In this document: one piece after another, positions 53,253 through 59,602 of the stretch
Layout: each line of letters begins with the position of its first letter
Position numbering within the stretch: position 1 is the stretch's first letter
Source: Lysobacter sp. GX 14042
GTDB taxonomy: Bacteria > Pseudomonadota > Gammaproteobacteria > Xanthomonadales > Xanthomonadaceae
DNA: 64,000 nt
Assembly (NCBI RefSeq): GCF_021390425.1
Contig: NZ_JAJUWY010000006.1
Location: 62,001 to 126,000 of the forward strand
Direction of reading: 5' to 3'
Notes under the pieces: model-generated
Databases searched by the model: none
Told to the model about the DNA's origin: nothing
Seen by the model: only the letters and a program-made list of their open reading frames with translations
Translations under genes and position numbers: made by a program

Positions 53253-53930
53253 TTACACCACCCTGATTGGCGTATGTGACCTTGCGCTGCCGAGGGTGTC
53301 ATTGAGAACCAGATCCCCGGCCTGGGCCCAGCAATGTGCGGCAAATGGCTCGTGGGTAACCCCAAACACGATGTTCGCGGAATGCTGCCGTCTCGCCAGA
53401 AAGCGCGTGAGCGCAAGCGAGTCCATGAGGCAACGAGGCTCGATCGGGACGTACAGGCGAGCGCGCTGGAAGACACTGGTGTGCAGAAGCAGGCGATCCT
53501 GCTGCCTTGGGCGAACTCCCGGGCGTGCGGACGCGTCATGCACTTTTCGGTATTGAACGACCGCATCCAGAACGTTTCTGAAGGGCTGGGTTCTGAGCAT
53601 TCGCCTGCACGTCCATACGTCAGCCCACACTTCGGGTACGTGGAGCACTGCAGGCCGCTTCGTCTGCGATGGAAGCTCAGCTGCGCTCCGGCTCGGTTCG
53701 GCGTGTGCGCGCGCTGGTCCCGTAGCTTCCACCGGGACGGACGCCAGGATCTTTCGATCGGCGAGTTCCTGTAGCCGCTCGTCAGGGATGCCTGCTTTTC
53801 TGACGTGGCCGAGGAACGCACGCTCCAGGTGGTCAGGCAGGAGGAAATACCTGTCTGCATCGATATCCAGGAATATCGCGTGGTCGTCTATCACGCAGTA
53901 CGAGAGGTTGGGTCGTGCTCTGTAACGCAT
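53253..53930 (-). CDS. Lasso peptide B protein: fused RRE and leader peptidase
   Basis: This 225-residue protein fuses both B functions. Residues 1-75 (MRYRARPNLSYCVIDDHAIF, LDIDADRYFLLPDHLE) are the PqqD-like leader-binding domain. The rest is a transglutaminase-like cysteine protease with Cys167 in EPRCLMDSLAL, His199 in PFAAHCWAQ and Asp211 in LVLNDTLG. It recognises the precursor leader and cuts it from the core at the Thr-His/Gly site. I chose ATG 53930 because the PqqD-like domain begins there; the frame is open further upstream through the precursor gene. A hairpin terminator lies between it and gene A. Confidence 0.92.
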   Translation of the reverse strand: MRYRARPNLSYCVIDDHAIFLDIDADRYFLLPDHLERAFLGHVRKAGIPDERLQELADRKILASVPVEATGPARAHAEPSRSAAELPSQTKRPAVLHVPEVWADVWTCRRMLRTQPFRNVLDAVVQYRKVHDASARPGVRPRQQDRLLLHTSVFQRARLYVPIEPRCLMDSLALTRFLARRQHSANIVFGVTHEPFAAHCWAQAGDLVLNDTLGSARSHTPIRVV

Positions 53931-53947
53931 GGTCGGACCTGTAAAAG

Positions 53948-53971
53948 AGGGCGCACCTTTCGGTGCGCCCT
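53948..53971 (-). terminator. Attenuating hairpin between lasso A and B genes
   Basis: Bases 53948-53957 (agggcgcacc) and 53962-53971 (ggtgcgccct) form a ten-base-pair stem with a four-base loop. On the minus strand the stem is followed by cttttac. It lies six bases after the A stop and 18 bases before the B start, so it would terminate most transcripts after A and give excess precursor over enzymes. Confidence 0.8.
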
Positions 53972-53976
53972 GCTGG

Positions 53977-54120
53977 TCAGTCCTCGGCAATTCCAGTGTG
54001 GGGAAACGCGCCAAGGATCTCGGTATTCCCATCCATCACTCCGTGTGTTTCGATGCTGGCAATGCCGAGGACGATCACATCTTCCGGTGCGTCATTCTGG
54101 ACGCTCTCGCTCTTGTTCAT
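53977..54120 (-). CDS. Lasso peptide precursor A, 21-residue core
   Basis: This 47-residue peptide starts at ATG 54120, preceded by aaggag at ideal spacing. The leader (MNKSESVQNDAPEDVIVLGI then ASIETH) ends with Thr at the -2 position, as in known lasso precursors. The core starts Gly1 (GVMDGNTE) with Glu8 as the only acidic residue in the window of positions 7-9, so an eight-residue Gly1-Glu8 macrolactam is predicted. The 13-residue tail runs ILGAFPHTGIAED, where Phe13, Pro14 and His15 are candidate plug or steric-lock residues. No close match to a named peptide is known to me. A, B and C with the isopeptidase make the call firm. Confidence 0.9.
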   Translation of the reverse strand: MNKSESVQNDAPEDVIVLGIASIETHGVMDGNTEILGAFPHTGIAED

Positions 54121-54205
54121 CTCTGACTCCTTCGGTCTGCGCCACGGGGCGTTCCATGGCATGTCCAGCCTAGGAGTGGTGGTTTTCTATATTCAAATGA
54201 TTTTT

Positions 54206-54234
54206 GGTTAATTCTGGGGCAGTTAATTCAGGGT
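54206..54234 (-). promoter_or_regulatory. Tandem repeats in the lasso A promoter region
   Basis: The sequences ggttaattctgggg (54206-54219) and agttaattcagggt (54221-54234) are near-identical 12-base direct repeats with a 15-base period. They lie about 90-115 bases upstream of the precursor ATG in an AT-rich gap and near the end of the GntR gene, making them candidate regulator sites. Confidence 0.5.
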
Positions 54235-54309
54235 GTTCATGTTTATGGCTGCGCCCCGGAGCACGCGTTCTGCCTGTACGAGCATGCGCTCGCTTTGAAC
54301 GACGCGGAG

Positions 54310-54939
54310 TCAATGCAAGCGGTTGCTGCTCTCGTTGAGCAGGTCCACGGTCTGCGGCACGAGCGTTTTGCGGTGGCCGTAGTACTCCCTCAGCCGTCGC
54401 CGGAGAGCAGCCATGTCTCGCGCGCGCCAGGCGCGAGCTATCAAGAGAAGCTCTTCGAGTGGATCGTCGAGGAGGCTCTGCTTGGCGCGGCGTATCGGTG
54501 CCAGCTGGTCGTTGGCCTGTTTGACAGCGCGGTGAAGCGAACGCTGGCCCGTCGAAGCGGCGATTGCGTCGAACATCTTCCAGGTCAACTTCACCACGTC
54601 GTCGTCGGTGGAGGCGGACTCCAATTCCGGGAGCACTCGTGTGCCCGGGCGGGGCGCGCTGTCACATGCCATCAACAAGAGCCGCTCCATCCAGTCGTAC
54701 AAGTCCCGCATCGCTACCTCGGTGAGCAACGGGACGTAAAAGCCACTGCGGGCGTGGTCGACGACCAGGCCTTCGCCCACCAGCCGGTACAACGCGAACA
54801 GAGCAGGAGTAGGGCTGGTTCGAAACTCTTCGGCCAGCGTGGCCGGGTCGATCCGCTGCCCGGGCATGTACCGTCCAGCCTGAAGTCCGCGGCGGACCTG
54901 CCGGTATAGAAATGCACTCTTGGAGTAGTTCGCACTCAT
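54310..54939 (-). CDS. GntR-family transcription regulator of the lasso cluster
   Basis: This 209-residue protein has the GntR winged helix-turn-helix at residues about 12-75 (AGRYMPGQRIDPATLAEEF, RTSPTPALFALYRLVGEGLV, GFYVPLLT) and a FadR/FCD-like helical sensory domain after it (LYDWMERLLLMACDSA, LEELLLIARAWRARDMAALR). It lies upstream of the precursor gene on the same strand with about 190 bases between. Regulators of this kind are often next to lasso or RiPP clusters, and the tandem gttaattc repeats ahead of the precursor are possible binding sites. The link to this cluster is by position. Confidence 0.88.
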   Translation of the reverse strand: MSANYSKSAFLYRQVRRGLQAGRYMPGQRIDPATLAEEFRTSPTPALFALYRLVGEGLVVDHARSGFYVPLLTEVAMRDLYDWMERLLLMACDSAPRPGTRVLPELESASTDDDVVKLTWKMFDAIAASTGQRSLHRAVKQANDQLAPIRRAKQSLLDDPLEELLLIARAWRARDMAALRRRLREYYGHRKTLVPQTVDLLNESSNRLH

Positions 54940-55180
54940 CGCGGAATTCCATCTCTGCGCAATGCGGTCCTGCGCCGATACTACAAAGGCAGCGGCGGAC
55001 GCGCTTTGTCCTCCCGATCACACATGGAGCAACGGGTGTCGTCCGGCATCCCGAGTGGCTGCGGCTACGGTGTCGTCGCGTCTACCCGACCGGCACTGCC
55101 GTCGTCGGCTATGAGTGCCGCCAGAGGCGCGCGGCGCTATGTTTGACCCAGCGACTTCTTCGAACCGGTGCGGTGGGCCA

Positions 55181-55726
55181 ATGGCAAGCCAGCTTCCAGT
55201 GTTCAAAACCCGACTGCTGCGACCGGCAACGCCGGTGCGCGCCTCCTGGTCGTTCCTGCTCGTGCCGACGGAGGTCAGTGCCCGCCTGCCTGCCCGTGGG
55301 CTGGTAAGTGTCGACGGCACGCTCAATGGCCAGGCATTCCAGGCGACGCTGGAACCAGACGGGCAGGGCAGCCACTGGCTGAAGGTGCCGCGCAGCCTGC
55401 GGGAGGCCGCCGATGCAGCCGTTGGCGACACTGTCACCCTCCGCATCGCTCCGGTCGAGGAAGAGCCGGAGCCCAGGGTGCCGGCCGACTTGCGCAAGGC
55501 CCTGGCAGGCAATCCGCATCTCCGCGAACCTTGGAAAAGCCTCACCCCCGTGGCACGCCGTGACTGGATCTTCTGGATCACCTCGGCGAAGAAGCCCGAG
55601 ACCCGGGCGCGCCGCATTGCCACTACCTGCGACATGCTCGCCTCGGGCAAGCGGCGCGTGTGTTGCTTTGATCGCTCCGGGGTGTACGGCAAGGGGTTGT
55701 CGGCACCGGAAGCGGCGGGCGGGTAG
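55181..55726 (+). CDS. DUF1905/YdeI-like protein
   Basis: This 181-residue protein has a DUF1905 domain at residues about 15-90 (WSFLLVPTEVSARL, VDGTLNGQAFQATLEPDGQG, HWLKVPRSLREAADAAVGD) and a C-terminal bacteriocin-protection YdeI/OmpD-like segment (RKALAGNPHLREPWKSLTP, RRDWIFWITSAKKPETRARR). The family is common but its function is poorly defined. I chose ATG 55181; ATG 55139 is in frame. No operon partner is obvious. The 240-base gap before it holds no recognisable feature. Confidence 0.85.
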   Translation: MASQLPVFKTRLLRPATPVRASWSFLLVPTEVSARLPARGLVSVDGTLNGQAFQATLEPDGQGSHWLKVPRSLREAADAAVGDTVTLRIAPVEEEPEPRVPADLRKALAGNPHLREPWKSLTPVARRDWIFWITSAKKPETRARRIATTCDMLASGKRRVCCFDRSGVYGKGLSAPEAAGG

Positions 55727-55823
55727 GGGCTTGGGGCGCGCCGGCCAAGCGTTGCGGCCGTCGCTGCGACGATATACGGTCCGGGTGCCGCAGGATCGCG
55801 GCCAGGCACATCAAGGAGGATGC

Positions 55824-56438
55824 ATGTTCCGTATCGACAAGGACGGGATGGTGCGCAGCGCGCTCATTGAGGCGCGCCGATACCCATCCCTGGAGCGTGG
55901 CGACATGCCGGTGGTGAACGGCATCGTCGTCCACCAGACCGGCGGGTCCACCGCCCAGTCCACCTTCAACAGCTACGCCAACAGTACGGTTGGCGCCCAC
56001 TTCCTCATCGACAAGACCGGGGCGATCTACCAGACCGCGTCGCTCCACAAACGGGCAAATCACGTCGGCCTGTTGCGCTCGCGGTGCCTGGAGCGGCACA
56101 ACTGCCAGCCGGCCGAGCTCAAGCGCCTGCAGTCGGCCACCACGCTGCGCCAGCGCAGCACGATGGAGCACGGCAAGGCCTTCCCGGAGCGTTTTCTGTC
56201 CAATCGCGACAGCATCGGCATCGAGCTGATCGGCGAGTACAACCGGAATCCGGACTTCGGCACGATGCGCGGCGCCGACGAGTTCCTGTACGTCCCGGTG
56301 ACCGACGAGCAGAACGCGGCACTGCGCTGGCTGGTCGGGGAGCTGCGCCGCACGCTCAGCGTCGCGGCGGAAGAGGTCTATCGGCACCCGCAGGTGTCCT
56401 ACAAGACCCCGACCGAGGCGGCGACTGCGTCATGGTGA
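55824..56438 (+). CDS. N-acetylmuramoyl-L-alanine amidase (amidase_2 type)
   Basis: This 204-residue protein has the zinc-amidase pattern: VVHQTGG with His37, DSIGIELIGEYN in the middle, and YRHPQVSYKTPTE with His188 and Lys194, as in T7 lysozyme-type amidases. It would cut the amide between MurNAc and the peptide stem. There is no signal peptide, so it is either lysis-linked or delivered by a secretion machine. An aaggagga ribosome site precedes ATG 55824. It overlaps the following lipoprotein gene by seven bases, the arrangement of an effector with its periplasmic immunity protein. Confidence 0.85.
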   Translation: MFRIDKDGMVRSALIEARRYPSLERGDMPVVNGIVVHQTGGSTAQSTFNSYANSTVGAHFLIDKTGAIYQTASLHKRANHVGLLRSRCLERHNCQPAELKRLQSATTLRQRSTMEHGKAFPERFLSNRDSIGIELIGEYNRNPDFGTMRGADEFLYVPVTDEQNAALRWLVGELRRTLSVAAEEVYRHPQVSYKTPTEAATASW

Positions 56439-56863
56439 CCGGGCTTCGGTTCCCGCTGGCCGCGGCAGCCGCGCTGATGCTTTGCGGGTGTGCCTTGTCA
56501 GCGTCCCAGGAGCCGGTTGGCGCGTCGGCGCGCCCCGGGCTGGATGTCGACGCGATCCAGGTCACGGAGAACGGTGCCGCCTCGCCCGACGTGGACCCCG
56601 CGGAGTGCCGGGCGTTCGTATTGGACGAGGGCATGGTCCGCGCGGCGCTGGAGGAAGGTGAATCCATTGGTCGGGACGACTACCTGCACCGGCTGCCCTG
56701 GTCGCCATGTCTGGTCCGGGGGCGGCTGGTGCTGACGGATGGCAGGCAGGGCACCTGGACCGTTCGCCAGTACGGGACCGGCTCGGTCCTGTTCGATGAC
56801 GGGGCGGAGTGGTTCTTCTGGTGCCGGACGTGCACGTCGTCGCCGTTCGTGGCAGTGGAGTAG
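56432..56863 (+). CDS. Lipoprotein, possible immunity partner of the amidase
   Basis: This 143-residue protein starts MVTGLRFPLAAAAALMLCGC, a lipoprotein signal with lipobox LCGC, so it would be anchored in the periplasm. It has four further cysteines: one in AECRAF, one in PWSPCLVRG, and the pair WCRTCTSS. The mature region is mixed beta (RGRLVLTDGRQGTWTVRQYG). The coding region overlaps the amidase stop, so the two are cotranslated. Periplasmic lipoprotein inhibitors are known for cell-wall effectors, which makes an immunity role reasonable but unproven. No family match is known to me. Confidence 0.7.
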   Translation: MVTGLRFPLAAAAALMLCGCALSASQEPVGASARPGLDVDAIQVTENGAASPDVDPAECRAFVLDEGMVRAALEEGESIGRDDYLHRLPWSPCLVRGRLVLTDGRQGTWTVRQYGTGSVLFDDGAEWFFWCRTCTSSPFVAVE

Positions 56864-56931
56864 GGGCTCTTTCCTGGCAGCCAGTGCCGACGTAGCCGCA
56901 ATGTGTATCACCAAGCGATAGAGTGACGCCC

Positions 56932-57252
56932 ATGACCAGGGCGCAAAGCACTAGCCGCATCCTCGATGAAGCCCATGAGACCGCGCAGGATTTCCATGCC
57001 GCCGGCTTCATCGATGCACGGCGTATGCGGGCGTTCGATGCGCTTTGTCTTGGGCCCATCGCGGAGTGGCCCCCCGAGCGCATCCGCGAGCTGCGCTCCC
57101 GCCACCAGTTGAGCCAAGTGGTATTCGCCAGCGTGCTCAACACCAGCGCTTCCACGGTGCGCCAATGGGAGATCGGTGCCAAGCGGCCCAGCGGCCCGTC
57201 GCTCAAGCTGCTGGACCTGATTGATCGGAAGGGGCTGGAGGTGTTGCTGTAG
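56932..57252 (+). CDS. HigA-like helix-turn-helix regulator, intact copy
   Basis: This 106-residue protein (start ATG 56932) has an N-terminal helical segment (STSRILDEAHETAQDF) and a NadS/HigA-type helix-turn-helix (RIRELRSRHQLSQVVFASVL, NTSASTVRQWEIGAKRP) with the conserved ending SLKLLDLIDRKGLEVLL. This group is usually the antitoxin of a HigB/RelE toxin whose gene lies just upstream. Here the upstream gene is a lipoprotein and no toxin is visible, so it is an orphan. The broken copy at 32539-32841 is nearly identical. Confidence 0.85.
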   Translation: MTRAQSTSRILDEAHETAQDFHAAGFIDARRMRAFDALCLGPIAEWPPERIRELRSRHQLSQVVFASVLNTSASTVRQWEIGAKRPSGPSLKLLDLIDRKGLEVLL

Positions 57253-57370
57253 ACATCGCCCCGCTTGGAGTCCCGTCACGCTCGGCGCGGCCGCACTCGC
57301 CGATCTGCGTCATCATTGCGACAGGCGGCCGGGGAAGGCCGTTCGAGACGAATGCTGAAGGGGGCAAGCA

Positions 57371-58630
57371 ATGGGACGAATCAAGGGGTCACGCATCTTC
57401 GCCGGCGTGCTGGTGCTGTTGGTGGGGCTTCCGGCGCTTGCGTATGCAGGCTTGGTGGTCATCAACTGGAACGACGAGGCGCCCTCCGCCGAAGCCAGGC
57501 AGCTGGCCGCCATCTACCGCGACCGACCGGCCGTGGCCGACGCCGACAACGGCCTTGTCCACCTGCAGGCGCTGGCGGAGGAGGCCGGTGCCGGCTATAG
57601 GGCCGCGCGCAGCGCGGAGGTCGCCGCGCTCGTCGATGCGTGCTCGGAAGCCGCGGCGTGTGCGGAAAAGCTGGACGCCGATCCGGAGGCGTTTGGACAG
57701 TGGCTCCAGACGGAACTGGGGTTGCTTGACGGGTATCGCAGGATGCTCGCGGCGACCGGCTGGAGCGAGGAAGTGCCGGAGGACCCCGTCGCGCGCTTGC
57801 CTTCCTACCAGCCGGCGATGGACGCGCAGAAGCTGCATTTGCTGGATGCGCGGCGGCTCGCGCTCGCTGGCGATGCCGTCGCGGCGCGCGATCTGCTGGA
57901 CCGGGACCTGGTGTTCTGGCGCGGGGTGATGGCGTCCTCGGACATGCTGCTTACCAAGATGGTGGCGGTGGCCGCGGCCGAGCGGAACTTCGAGTTCGGG
58001 AACCTGGCGCTGGCCGGGTTGCCACCCGAACAGATAGCCCAGGCGGTGCCGCCGTCCTGGCGCGCCCCGCTCACCGTGGCCGAGCGTTCACTGTTCCGTG
58101 CGTTTGGCGGCGAGTGGCGGTTCACGGTGGGTGCGATGCAGCAGATCCACGCCGGAATGCAGGACGAGGACCAGGGACGCCCGGGCGGCCGGCTGTCGCG
58201 TCCCCTGTTGCAGGAGCAGGCCACGCTCAACCTCGCCGCCGCGAGCATGGTGCGACTGGGCCGGTTGTCGGAGCTGCCCCACGCGGAACTGGGTCCGGCG
58301 CTCGCGCTCCTGGGCGAGGAACCCGCGCCGCCGGCTTTCCGGCTCTACAACCCGGTGGGCAGCATCCTGCAGTCGCTCGCGCCTGCGAGCCTGTATTCGC
58401 ACTACATCGCCCGTGTGAGCGATCTGGAGGGCCACCGGCGCGCCGCGCTGTTGGTCGCCGGTCTGCGGGGAGGCGGCATCGGCGTGGACGAGGCGGCTGC
58501 CGCCGTGCGGGATTCTCCGCTGCGCAATCCCTACGACGGCAGTGCGCTGGAGTGGGATGCCGCCAGCCGCTCGGTCGTGTTCAACGGACTGGAAGCCGGC
58601 GAGCGCGGGCGGCACGCAGTGCTGCTGTAG
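57371..58630 (+). CDS. Membrane-anchored hypothetical protein
   Basis: I do not recognise this 419-residue protein. It starts MGRIKGSRIFAGVLVLLVGL with one N-terminal membrane segment (VLVLLVGLPALAYAGLVVI) that leaves the rest in the periplasm. The bulk is helical (EARQLAAIYRDRPAVADADN, QKLHLLDARRLALAGDAVAA) with few cysteines (ACSEAAAC). No catalytic motif is evident. The start is the first ATG after an aaggggg stretch. It is a single gene, with the next gene 64 bases on. Confidence 0.75.
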   Translation: MGRIKGSRIFAGVLVLLVGLPALAYAGLVVINWNDEAPSAEARQLAAIYRDRPAVADADNGLVHLQALAEEAGAGYRAARSAEVAALVDACSEAAACAEKLDADPEAFGQWLQTELGLLDGYRRMLAATGWSEEVPEDPVARLPSYQPAMDAQKLHLLDARRLALAGDAVAARDLLDRDLVFWRGVMASSDMLLTKMVAVAAAERNFEFGNLALAGLPPEQIAQAVPPSWRAPLTVAERSLFRAFGGEWRFTVGAMQQIHAGMQDEDQGRPGGRLSRPLLQEQATLNLAAASMVRLGRLSELPHAELGPALALLGEEPAPPAFRLYNPVGSILQSLAPASLYSHYIARVSDLEGHRRAALLVAGLRGGGIGVDEAAAAVRDSPLRNPYDGSALEWDAASRSVVFNGLEAGERGRHAVLL

Positions 58631-58694
58631 TCCGGCGCCCTTGGCGCGCTATTGTCCAGGCTGGCCGGGCGTCCGGTCGATCGAGGGATTTGAC

Positions 58695-59234
58695 ATGCGA
58701 CTGCTTGCCGCCGCCCCCTGTCCGCTGCCGCGCTGGGCAGTCATTGCGACGGCGCTACTCGCAACGGCCTGCACCACTGGAGGCAATCCCGCGGACACCA
58801 CGGGCAGGGCGCCTGCATCCCAGCCAGCAAATGCCACTGGCACGACGGTGGGCGGCGACGGCTCGGCCATCGAGCTCCTGCCCCTCACCGACTCGGACGT
58901 CGAGGCCGCCTCGCTCGCAGGCGAGCTGGCCTGCAGCTTCTCCGTCGATTCCGGCGGGGCGCTGTTGCTGGCGAAGGGCAACGTCGCCTCCGACGACGCC
59001 AGCCGCGGGGTGGTGAACGTTGCCGGTTACGTCGAACCGGTTGCGGCGCCGGGCGGATTCGGCGCCATGCTGCGCGGTACGCGTTTCTCCGGTGCCGGCA
59101 AGGTGATCCTGGTCGAACTGACCGGTCCCACTATCGGGGGTGGCGAGTCCCCGCCCAACCCGGCGACGCTCACCTACCAGCGCGCCGATGGGGCAGAAAG
59201 GATGTTCGCCGGCCAGTGGCAGTGCGGTCCCTGA
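58695..59234 (+). CDS. Hypothetical lipoprotein
   Basis: This 179-residue protein begins MRLLAAAPCPLPRWAVIATA with a lipobox LLATAC. A Thr/Gly/Ala-rich linker follows, then a domain from about residue 55 (AASLAGELACSFSVDSGGAL, LLLAKGNVASDDA, GFGAMLRGTRFSGAGKVILV) ending AGQWQCGP. Two mature cysteines could form a disulphide. I cannot assign a function. The 89-base gap downstream holds no feature. Confidence 0.75.
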   Translation: MRLLAAAPCPLPRWAVIATALLATACTTGGNPADTTGRAPASQPANATGTTVGGDGSAIELLPLTDSDVEAASLAGELACSFSVDSGGALLLAKGNVASDDASRGVVNVAGYVEPVAAPGGFGAMLRGTRFSGAGKVILVELTGPTIGGGESPPNPATLTYQRADGAERMFAGQWQCGP

Positions 59235-59323
59235 GAGTTCTGGCGTGCACCGGGCTGCGCCACGCGCCGCGCACGGTATGGCGCAGCTGGGGTAGCCTTC
59301 CGTCCCGACTGCAGGGTTGAACC

Positions 59324-59602
59324 ATGAGAGCCACCGTCGTCGGTCTGGTGACGCCGCACCTGCTGCGCGTCGTCGACCTCGCCAATGAAGCCGAGAAGGG
59401 CATCAACGTGGACTGGCACGTGCGCGACGCCGTGGGCAGGACGATGGCCGAGCTGCGCGACCAGTACAACGCGGCGGACCTGGTGGCGTCGTACGTGGAC
59501 GGCCTTGAGAACGTGGCGGTCCAGGCGCCGCGGTTCCGCACGGAGTACATCCGCGCCCTCCGGACTGCGGCCGACCTCGCGCGCCGTCTAGGGCGGGAGT
59601 GA
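59324..59602 (+). CDS. Small hypothetical protein upstream of the UvrA paralogue
   Basis: This 92-residue protein is helical and soluble (VTPHLLRVVDLANEAEKG, VRDAVGRTMAELRDQYNAAD, LRTAADLARRLGRE). I do not recognise the family. It overlaps the following gene by four bases (GTGA at 59599-59602), so the two are cotranslated. A role with the repair protein is possible only by context. Confidence 0.65.
   Translation: MRATVVGLVTPHLLRVVDLANEAEKGINVDWHVRDAVGRTMAELRDQYNAADLVASYVDGLENVAVQAPRFRTEYIRALRTAADLARRLGRE

Noticed and set aside
54940..55180. Possible small gene between GntR and the YdeI-like gene
   Set aside because: Open frames here have no ribosome site or recognisable features and overlap the promoter region of GntR.
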